Origin: Myxococcales bacterium
GTDB lineage: Bacteria; Myxococcota; Bradymonadia; UBA7976; UBA1532
Assembly: GCA_020430675.1 (NCBI GenBank)
Contig: JAGQJJ010000320.1
Location: 1 to 5,503, forward strand
Length of the DNA stretch: 5,503 bases
Direction of reading: 5' to 3'
In this document: in pieces, positions 1 to 5,130 of the stretch
Position numbering within the stretch: position 1 is the stretch's first letter
How the letters are laid out: every line of letters begins with the position of its first letter
Notes under the pieces: model-generated
Database searches by the model: none
The model's input: the letters and a program-made list of their open reading frames with translations, nothing else
Told to the model about the DNA's origin: nothing
Made by a program: the position numbers and the translations under genes

Positions 1-1089
1 CCCGATCCGTCGCCGAGCCCAACGCGCGACGGGCCGGCGCCTGCGCGACGTTCGGGGGAGCGCACGCTGGTTTCGGGCACGGGCGCGGCGCCGGCGGCGG
101 AGAGGGCCGCCGGCGCCGCGGACCCCGTGGCGGCGCCGCCGAGCGATGAGGTGGCCGGCGATCAGCGGCCGGTTGAGCTCGAATCCCCGCTCGAGACCTA
201 TCGCCGCCTCGCCGTCTTTCCGCCCGACTCGCGCCCGCTGACGCCCGAGGCGGTCGATCTGATCGACTGGAACCGCCGCCACGAGCGCCCCAGCGCCGCT
301 GAGACCGATCCGAGCACAACGGTGCTGCTGAGCGCCGACCGCTTCCGGCTGGTGGGCGACGAGACCTTCACCGCCTGGCTCGAAGTGCGCCGCGACGACG
401 CGCCCGCGCCGCCGGCCGCGGTGCAGGCCGAGCTGCTGACGCCCGATGGCGTGGCCCATCCGGTCGATTTTTCGCTCGATGGCGAGCGGTACGTCGCCAC
501 CTTCGCCCCGGCGACGCTCGACCTGACCGCGCCCGCGCGCCTGCTGCTCGCGGTGCGCTTCGACCTGGGCGGCGAGGCCCCCGAAGCGGCGCGGCTGGCC
601 TTCGAATACACCCCCGGGGCCGCCGCGCCCGCGCGTTTCACGGGGCGTTTCACGGACGCGATCGAAGCCGGCAGTCTGGTCATCCACGCCGGGCTCGAAG
701 TGCGCGAACAAGGCTTCTACCTGATCGACGCCAACCTCTACGACGCCGCCGGCGAGCCGGTCGCCTGGACGCGCTTCAAAGGCGCGCTTGAACCCGGCGA
801 AACCGAGGTGCCCCTGCGCTTCTTCGGCAAGATCTTCACCGACGCCAACGCCGAGGGCCCGTTTGCCCTGGGCGAGCTGCGCGGCGGGCGCGCGGCGCCT
901 GACGAGGCCCCGGCGCTGCGGGCCATGGCGCCGTTTGCGGGCGCGCATCAGACCCCGCCCTGGCGGGCCGATGACTTCTCGGCGGCCGAGTGGGACGCGC
1001 CCGAAAAACGCGACCGGTTGCGGCGCCTGGCGCGCCTCGAAGCCCGCCTCGGTGCCCCACGCATCGGGCGGCCGCGCCAGGCGCCCTGA
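1..1089 (+). CDS. Partial (5' end missing) putative envelope protein with Pro/Ala-rich linker and two beta-sandwich-like domains
   Basis: The frame is open from base 1 to the TGA at 1087-1089, so 362 codons are visible and the start lies upstream. A GTG at 127 could be a start, but the 42 codons before it continue in frame as a Pro/Ala/Gly/Ser-rich stretch, which fits a linker after an unseen N-terminal membrane anchor. Window residues 67-95 form a compact conserved-looking block (YRRLAVFPPDSRPL, then LIDWNRRHE). Residues about 107-205 and 212-296 look like two beta-rich domains; the second contains GFYLIDANLYDAAGEPVAW and VPLRFFGKIF. A charged tail DDFSAAEWDAPEKRDRL (about 324-340) follows. 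From memory this resembles uncharacterised deltaproteobacterial proteins with a 'choice-of-anchor X'-type domain; I cannot verify that here. No cysteine occurs in the visible part. No catalytic motif is seen, and the function is unknown. A 15-bp inverted repeat lies in the linker-coding part. Confidence 0.8.
   Translation, partial: PDPSPSPTRDGPAPARRSGERTLVSGTGAAPAAERAAGAADPVAAPPSDEVAGDQRPVELESPLETYRRLAVFPPDSRPLTPEAVDLIDWNRRHERPSAAETDPSTTVLLSADRFRLVGDETFTAWLEVRRDDAPAPPAAVQAELLTPDGVAHPVDFSLDGERYVATFAPATLDLTAPARLLLAVRFDLGGEAPEAARLAFEYTPGAAAPARFTGRFTDAIEAGSLVIHAGLEVREQGFYLIDANLYDAAGEPVAWTRFKGALEPGETEVPLRFFGKIFTDANAEGPFALGELRGGRAAPDEAPALRAMAPFAGAHQTPPWRADDFSAAEWDAPEKRDRLRRLARLEARLGAPRIGRPRQAP
84..120. 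repeat. 15-bp perfect all-G/C inverted repeat, 7-nt loop
   Basis: The left arm CGCGGCGCCGGCGGC (84-98) is the exact reverse complement of GCCGCCGGCGCCGCG (106-120); the loop is GGAGAGG. It lies in the open frame that encodes the Ala/Gly-rich linker of the first gene and ends 6 bases before the GTG at 127. No T-run follows, so it is not a classical intrinsic terminator. Low-complexity Ala/Gly codons (GCG, GCC, GGC) can generate such symmetry by chance. Confidence 0.75.
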
Positions 1090-1238
1090 GGCAGCGGAAG
1101 CAAACAAGTCACCGTTCGCCGAGGAGAACAAGGGCAGTTCCCAAAAGCGTACGGCGGGCCCGGCGGCAAATCGACACAGTCTGGGCCAGAGCGCCGCCGC
1201 AGTCTGCAGCCGGCCAGGTCTGACCATTCCTCTGTCGC

Positions 1239-1245
1239 AAAGGGA
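1239..1245 (+). promoter_or_regulatory. Ribosome binding site for lipoprotein gene at 1253
   Basis: AAAGGGA lies 7 bases before the ATG at 1253. It decides the start: the same frame is open back to 788, inside the preceding gene, but only the ATG at 1253 is followed by a signal-peptide-like segment and preceded by a purine-rich site. I see no convincing -35/-10 pair in the 163-bp gap 1090-1252. Confidence 0.6.
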
Positions 1246-1252
1246 TCCTCCC

Positions 1253-2350
1253 ATGAGTCTTGCCTTCCGCTTCCGTGCATCGCACCTGATGCTCACCGCA
1301 TCGCTTGCCGTCGGGTGCAGTGATGAGTCCCACTTCGGCCCGGCCGTCGAGCCCGGCGCCCCGTTCGGCGAGGGGGTGCTCGCCCTGCGGGTGGACATGA
1401 ACGCCGACACCGATGTCGTAGGCGTCGAGTATGAGGCCGTCCCGGTCGATTGCACGTCGGGCTTGCCGGTGGCGGGCGTCGAGTCCCGGTTGGCGGTCAG
1501 CGATCTGGCAGATGTGCGGCTGCCGGGCATGATCCCCGGCTTCGAAGACCGGCCGCTCGACGCCGCGTCGAGCCATGTCATGGCCGACCAATACCTGGTG
1601 TTGCCGGCGGGTTGCTACGACGTGATCGGCACCCCGATCGACAGCGACGGCCGCGCGTCGGCCGACTGCGCGTCGGCGATCGAGGTGGGTGTCGAAGTGG
1701 TCGATGGCCAGACGACCGAGATCCTCATGATCAGCCAGTGTCAGGGGCCGCCCGTGGGTGGGCTCGATGCCATCCTCGCGCTCAACCATCCGCCGGTGCT
1801 GGTCGACTTGACCTATGAACCGGACAAGTTTGCCTTCGAGTGTGAGTTCGTCACGCTGTGCGCGACCTTCGCCGACCCCGACCGCGACCCCCTGCGGCTC
1901 GTGTGGAACAACCTGGGTCGTGGGTGGAGCGCCGGGCCCGACCTGCGGTCGCGCGAGTATTCGGACGGCGCCGTCACCGAGTGCGTGCGCGTCGCCGGAG
2001 GTGGCAACGGGCGCTATGACTTCCGAGTCGAGGCATTCGACCTGCTGCACCACGATGGCGGCCTGCTGACCTTCGAGGACTGGTACGCCCTGCGTGGCAT
2101 GCCTCAGCGATCGCGCGATGGCATCGACTCGCATTGGTACGTGAACTGGGACACCGAAGCCCGCTGCCTCGACCCCGAGACCGGCGAGCTTGAGCTTCTG
2201 CCCGGCGCGCGTGAGATCGAGCGCGCCCCGGGATGCGGCTGGATCGAACCGGCCAACTTCTTCTGCAACCCGAACTACGTCGACAACCTCGACGTCACCT
2301 GCCCCGGCGGCGTGTTCAACCCCGGCGCGGTCTACCCTTCCTGCCAGTGA
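1253..2350 (+). CDS. Putative Cys-rich lipoprotein with Ig/cadherin-like segment, function unknown
   Basis: The gene encodes 365 residues. The N-terminus has Arg at positions 6 and 8, a short hydrophobic stretch (HLMLTASLAV) and then G-C22-S-D, which reads as a lipoprotein signal peptide; the lipobox (LAVGC) is imperfect because -3 is Ala. Predicted location is the envelope, lipid-anchored at Cys22. Residues about 40-165 look beta-rich and end in DGQTTEILMISQCQG, a pattern like carbohydrate-binding or transthyretin-like surface domains. Residues about 178-265 begin NHPPVLVDLTYEP and contain ATFADPDRDPLRLVW, which resembles PKD/cadherin-type Ig-like modules where the DPD motif often binds calcium (family knowledge). 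The C-terminal 100 residues carry six more Cys. There are 12 Cys after the lipidated one, an even number suggesting disulfides. No enzyme motif is visible. It sits 163 bp after the upstream gene and converges with the minus-strand gene, 18 bp between stops. Confidence 0.82.
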   Translation: MSLAFRFRASHLMLTASLAVGCSDESHFGPAVEPGAPFGEGVLALRVDMNADTDVVGVEYEAVPVDCTSGLPVAGVESRLAVSDLADVRLPGMIPGFEDRPLDAASSHVMADQYLVLPAGCYDVIGTPIDSDGRASADCASAIEVGVEVVDGQTTEILMISQCQGPPVGGLDAILALNHPPVLVDLTYEPDKFAFECEFVTLCATFADPDRDPLRLVWNNLGRGWSAGPDLRSREYSDGAVTECVRVAGGGNGRYDFRVEAFDLLHHDGGLLTFEDWYALRGMPQRSRDGIDSHWYVNWDTEARCLDPETGELELLPGAREIERAPGCGWIEPANFFCNPNYVDNLDVTCPGGVFNPGAVYPSCQ

Positions 2351-2368
2351 TGCACCGCGCCGCGACCC

Positions 2369-3433
2369 TCAGCGGCCGCGGGTGAGGCGCACTTGACCCG
2401 CGTACAGGCACCACCGCTCGGTCCCTTCGCCGGTCGGGTTGAGCTCGGCCTCAGCGGCCTGTACGCGGTGGCGCAGGTCGGTCAGGTCACCCGCGATGCG
2501 CGCCAACACGCCTTCAACCTCGTCGCGAAGCGGGTTGTCCGGGTGAACCTCGATGACATACGTCGACCCGCCCTCCACGCGTCGCCCGCTGGCGTCCGTC
2601 CGACGTCGGTCGGAGTCGAAAGCCGCGTTCATCGCGGCGAAGAAGGCCAGCAGATGGTGCAGCAGGGCGCCGTAGCGATGGGTCGGCTCGTCGGCGCTCA
2701 GATTGCAGTCCGCGCAGGCATATCGGTCACCGTCATCCGATGATCGCTTGAAGACATGCCCCTCTTCCCCGAGCGTCTGAAGCGCCGCGCGCAATTCCTC
2801 GCGCATCTGCGGGTCGTGCAGCCCGAGCCGCTCGGCGAGCGCCTCTTCGCTGCTTGGGCCGGTGTCGAGCAGGGTGACCCAGACCTGGCGGGCGTCCACC
2901 CGCTCGCCTTTCATCGTCTCGAGCGGACCCGTCCAGCGGAAGGTGCGCTGCCCCACCTCCCCCCGCTCGCTGATGAGTCGCCGCCGAACCAACTCCCGCA
3001 ACGCGGCGCGCATCACCTCGAAGCGAAGATGGGGCAACGCCTCGTCGAGTTCGAACTCGGAGATCTCGCCGACTTCACCGCGGCGCCCCGGCGCCGCCTC
3101 TGGCCGGGCGCGGTTTCGGACGCGGGCGTGCCTCTCGAAGATGACCTGGGCGATCTGAAACAGCGCAGGGACGTGTCGCTCTCGGCATTGCTCCAGGGCG
3201 CGCTTATGCTTGCCGTGCAGACCACCCTTGCGCATGCCGAGCATGTCGGCGATCACTTCAAGGCTCATGCCTCGCTGGATCAGCGTCTCGACCAGCTCGT
3301 AGAATGACAGATGAGGCAGATGAGCGACCCCGAGCGTCTTGCCATCGGCCGTGGCGATACGCGCCGCGAGGCGCGAGGCTTCGCTCGTCAGGGTGTCGAG
3401 CAACCAGCTTGGTTTTGCGTCTTCCACAGGCAC
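2369..3433 (-). CDS. Putative helix-turn-helix / winged-helix DNA-binding protein
   Basis: The gene encodes 354 residues, with no signal peptide or membrane segment, so it is probably cytoplasmic. The start is bracketed: an in-frame TGA (3436-3434) lies directly before the GTG at 3433, and a second GTG at 3427 is the only close alternative; neither has a strong ribosome site. Residues 39-82 (LPHLSFYELVETLIQRG, then SLEVIADMLGMRKGGLHGKH) look like a helix-turn-helix. Residues about 90-168 and 180-240 each show helices followed by a turn and strands (ELVRRRLISERGEVGQRTFRW; LGEEGHVFKRSSDDGDRY), consistent with two winged helices. A CADC pair at 240-243 could contribute to metal binding, but no second CxxC is seen. 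Residues about 288-330 (GGSTYVIEVH, then a charged helix) form a possible dimerisation tail. From memory, related uncharacterised proteins occur in Myxococcota. It is divergent from the lipoprotein gene at 3628, so a regulatory role for that gene or itself is plausible but unproven. Confidence 0.78.
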   Translation of the reverse strand: MPVEDAKPSWLLDTLTSEASRLAARIATADGKTLGVAHLPHLSFYELVETLIQRGMSLEVIADMLGMRKGGLHGKHKRALEQCRERHVPALFQIAQVIFERHARVRNRARPEAAPGRRGEVGEISEFELDEALPHLRFEVMRAALRELVRRRLISERGEVGQRTFRWTGPLETMKGERVDARQVWVTLLDTGPSSEEALAERLGLHDPQMREELRAALQTLGEEGHVFKRSSDDGDRYACADCNLSADEPTHRYGALLHHLLAFFAAMNAAFDSDRRRTDASGRRVEGGSTYVIEVHPDNPLRDEVEGVLARIAGDLTDLRHRVQAAEAELNPTGEGTERWCLYAGQVRLTRGR

Positions 3434-3476
3434 TCACTTCACAGCCATCGTCGAACAGGTTCGGCTCAAAAACCCA

Positions 3477-3488
3477 CGCCAGCTGGCG
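3477..3488. promoter_or_regulatory. Operator-like 12-bp perfect palindrome
   Basis: CGCCAGCTGGCG is a perfect palindrome in the divergent spacer, 43 bases before the GTG at 3433. It covers the expected transcription start of the extended -10-like motif next to it, where a bound repressor would block initiation. Binding by the adjacent HTH protein is an inference. Confidence 0.4.
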
Positions 3489-3489
3489 A

Positions 3490-3498
3490 ATTCTAGCA
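3490..3498 (-). promoter_or_regulatory. Possible extended -10 promoter for the minus-strand HTH gene
   Basis: Read on the minus strand, TGCTAGAAT combines a TGn extension with a hexamer that matches TATAAT at five of six positions. No TTGACA-like -35 is present at 17 bases, as is usual for extended -10 promoters. It predicts a transcription start near 3483 and a leader of about 50 bases before the GTG at 3433. It sits in the most AT-rich part of the spacer. Confidence 0.4.
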
Positions 3499-3512
3499 TC
3501 CCTTCGGCGGGC

Positions 3513-3561
3513 CTGCCGTTCCCGGCAGCGAACGCTGGCAGTTCGTCCTCCAGAACGGCAG
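3513..3561. repeat. Cluster of overlapping inverted repeats in the divergent spacer
   Basis: Four dyads share this segment. CTGCCG (3513-3518) pairs with CGGCAG (3523-3528) over a TTCC loop. CAGCG (3526-3530) pairs with CGCTG (3533-3537). CGAAC (3529-3533) pairs with GTTCG (3541-3545) over a 7-nt loop. CTGCCGTTC (3513-3521) is the exact reverse complement of GAACGGCAG (3553-3561), enclosing the others. The 9-bp outer pair and the 6-bp first hairpin exclude each other, so the segment could act as an operator array in DNA or as switching hairpins if transcribed. It lies 66 bases before the ATG at 3628. Confidence 0.55.
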
Positions 3562-3615
3562 ATGGCGCGCCTCGCCGACATCGTCAGAGGGCTCGCAATG
3601 GCCGCGAGCTCAACC

Positions 3616-3621
3616 TGGAGG
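3616..3621 (+). promoter_or_regulatory. Ribosome binding site for lipoprotein gene at 3628
   Basis: TGGAGG lies 6 bases before the ATG at 3628. It favours that start over the in-frame ATG at 3598, which would put Ser/Thr/Trp/Arg residues ahead of the signal peptide. No clear -35/-10 pair for this gene is visible in the spacer. Confidence 0.65.
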
Positions 3622-3627
3622 CGCTTC

Positions 3628-4902
3628 ATGAAGACCATGCAAACCTTGCCGACCCTCGCCCTGGCCCTGGCGGCCATCGCGACCGGCTCGCTGTCCAACG
3701 GCTGCGAGCCGCCGATTCCGTGCGAAGGCGCGGATTGCGAAGGGCCGAGCTCCATCGTGATTCTGACCGGCGACATCGTCGATTACGCGAACCTGCCACT
3801 CTCCGGGCGCGTCGAGTTGCTGACGCTCGGCCGCGCGACCGGCATCGAGGTCCGCTTTCGCGATGGGCGCTACAGCATCCCCGTGCGCCGGGACATGCTG
3901 CTCGACCCCTCCGCTCAGTCGAGCACGCTGCTGATGTTCCACCCCGACCGCGAAGACCGTGTCCCGCTGGGCACCCCCGAGGGCGATCCGGTGCATGTCA
4001 TGCCGGTCACCATCGCCGAGTTCGCCGACGCCGGGGGGCTCGCCGAGGCCGACACGGTGGAGCTGCGGCCGGTTGAGGTGCCCCTCCAGGGCCGAGCCTA
4101 CCCGCTCGCGCCCGGCCGTCAGGCCCGCGAGGTGCGCATGGCATGGCCCATCAATGATCGAACGTATGGGGCGCTGACCGTCGAGCTCATCGCCGAGGCC
4201 GGTACCGTGGTGACCTATCCCGACGATGTCGACCAGCATGCTTTGACATTGACCCATGTCACCGATCAGCGCACGCCCATGCGATGCGATCGCAACGAGG
4301 CCGGTGATGAGACCGCCTGCCTGCTGTGGACCCTCCAGCCGACCGGCACGACGTTTGATCCACCCCTGCGGCTCGAGATTCGCGGCGACTCGGGCTTCCT
4401 CTTCGCCGATGCGCCCCCCGCGCTGAGGGAGCGGTTCCCGCTGCGCATCGCATCGCCCCTGGGCTGGCGGCATGTCGGCGAGGTCGAGGTGTCGCGCAGC
4501 GATGACGCGTCGGTGGTGTTTGCCTCGCTCGGTGGCGTCGTCGACCTGGCCGGCTGGGGCCATGTCATCGGCCGCGCCCTGCTCGAGGGCGCACTCATCT
4601 TGCGGGTGCAGACCTGCGACGGCCCCGCGTTCACCGGCCGGGTGATCCCAGTGCCCGTCATCTCGCGCGATCAACCCGACTATCGCCATTGGAATGACAT
4701 CGCCGTGCCGGCCGGCGCCGGGGGCGCGATTCGTCTCGTCTGCGATCGCCCGGTTCACGCGCCCATCTACCTTCGCGTCGAGGCCGATGAGGCGCCCGAC
4801 GGGGTCCGCACGACCTATCGGTTTGACATCGAGTGCCGGCCGGGCGAGCGGACCAATCTGGTCTTCAGCTTCGACACCGCGCAGTTCCGCCAATGCCCAT
4901 GA
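3628..4902 (+). CDS. Putative multi-domain lipoprotein, function unknown
   Basis: The gene encodes 424 residues. A short signal peptide (MKTMQTLP then LALALAAIATG) leads to S-N-G-C26, a poor lipobox at -3 and -2 but in the right place. Next comes PCEGADCEG (residues 31-39), the CEGxDC motif I associate with EGF-like or Cys-linked stalks of deltaproteobacterial lipoproteins, here without the rest of an EGF repeat. Residues about 43-155 (ILTGDIVDYANLPLSGRVEL, FRDGRYSIPV) resemble a carboxypeptidase-regulatory-like beta fold. Residues about 240-315 (DPPLRLEIRG, PLGWRHVGEVEVSRSDD, DLAGWGH) recall a repeat-like module seen in large myxobacterial surface proteins, by memory only. The C-terminal part (about 318-424) is beta-rich. 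Eight Cys follow the lipidated one (32, 37, 220, 231, 330, 372, 403, 423), an even number that fits disulfides. No catalytic motif is seen. It is divergent from the HTH gene, and its stop TGA overlaps an ATG (ATGA, 4899-4902). Confidence 0.83.
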   Translation: MKTMQTLPTLALALAAIATGSLSNGCEPPIPCEGADCEGPSSIVILTGDIVDYANLPLSGRVELLTLGRATGIEVRFRDGRYSIPVRRDMLLDPSAQSSTLLMFHPDREDRVPLGTPEGDPVHVMPVTIAEFADAGGLAEADTVELRPVEVPLQGRAYPLAPGRQAREVRMAWPINDRTYGALTVELIAEAGTVVTYPDDVDQHALTLTHVTDQRTPMRCDRNEAGDETACLLWTLQPTGTTFDPPLRLEIRGDSGFLFADAPPALRERFPLRIASPLGWRHVGEVEVSRSDDASVVFASLGGVVDLAGWGHVIGRALLEGALILRVQTCDGPAFTGRVIPVPVISRDQPDYRHWNDIAVPAGAGGAIRLVCDRPVHAPIYLRVEADEAPDGVRTTYRFDIECRPGERTNLVFSFDTAQFRQCP

Positions 4903-4929
4903 CGCGGTCGGCGCGGTGAGGGCGTGGCG

Positions 4930-4951
4930 GTTGTTCGCGGTTGCGAACGGC
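4930..4951 (+). other. Hairpin 27 bases after the lipoprotein stop, weak terminator candidate
   Basis: GTTCGC (4933-4938) pairs exactly with GCGAAC (4943-4948) over a GGTT loop. In RNA the stem extends to 9 pairs (4930-4938 with 4943-4951) through two G-U pairs and a G-C. No T-run follows, so it may be a factor-assisted terminator, an mRNA 3' stabiliser, or chance. Confidence 0.35.
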
Positions 4952-5074
4952 ATGGGTCATTACGCCGCATCAGACTGACGCCATGCTGACCTTCACCGAC
5001 CTCACCGCGGTGCGCCTCGGGAGTCAACAGACGCACGCGCCGCGGTCGGTCGGTCTCAAGCCCCGCCCACTCAT

Positions 5075-5086
5075 GCCGGGCCCGGC
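5075..5086. repeat. 12-bp perfect G/C palindrome upstream of the third lipoprotein gene
   Basis: GCCGGGCCCGGC is a perfect palindrome lying 44 bases before the ATG at 5131. The rest of the 228-bp gap 4903-5130 shows no clear promoter; a small open frame in it (ATG at 4983 to TGA 5124-5126) has no ribosome site and no protein-like pattern. In DNA this rich in G and C such palindromes arise often, so an operator role is only possible. Confidence 0.3.
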
Positions 5087-5117
5087 GACTCATCGCACCG
5101 GGTGCTCGCAGCCTTCC

Positions 5118-5123
5118 AGGAGA
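5118..5123 (+). promoter_or_regulatory. Ribosome binding site for lipoprotein gene at 5131
   Basis: AGGAGA lies 7 bases before the ATG at 5131 and is the strongest such site in the window. It fixes the start of the edge-truncated gene. Confidence 0.75.
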
Positions 5124-5130
5124 TGACCCC

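Noticed and set aside
788..1252. Upstream extension of the first lipoprotein gene to an ATG at 788
   Set aside because: The extension overlaps the preceding gene by about 300 bases, reads as an Arg/Pro-rich shadow, and would bury the signal peptide inside the protein.
1109..2134. Long minus-strand open frame (341 codons) opposite the first lipoprotein gene
   Set aside because: It is antisense to a gene with a clear ribosome site, signal peptide and Ig-like motif. High-GC codon bias keeps the opposite strand free of stops, and the translation shows no domain pattern.
2351..2390. Possible terminator between the convergent genes (ACCC/GGGT flanking the GCGGCCGC palindrome at 2372-2379)
   Set aside because: The outer stem is only 4 pairs around an 11-base loop, no T-run follows on either strand, and the palindrome is part of the minus-strand coding sequence.
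2756..3307. Plus-strand open frame (183 codons) inside the minus-strand HTH gene
   Set aside because: The minus strand gives coherent HTH and winged-helix patterns over 354 residues; the plus frame does not and has no ribosome site.
3610..4953. Long minus-strand open frame (447 codons) opposite the second lipoprotein gene
   Set aside because: It mirrors the codon phase of the plus-strand gene, whose start has a ribosome site and lipoprotein signal. The antisense product is rich in Gly, Arg and His without recognisable motifs.
4983..5126. Small open frame in the gap before the third lipoprotein gene
   Set aside because: It has no ribosome site, its translation is compositionally random, and it ends inside the next gene's ribosome site. 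It is most likely non-coding.
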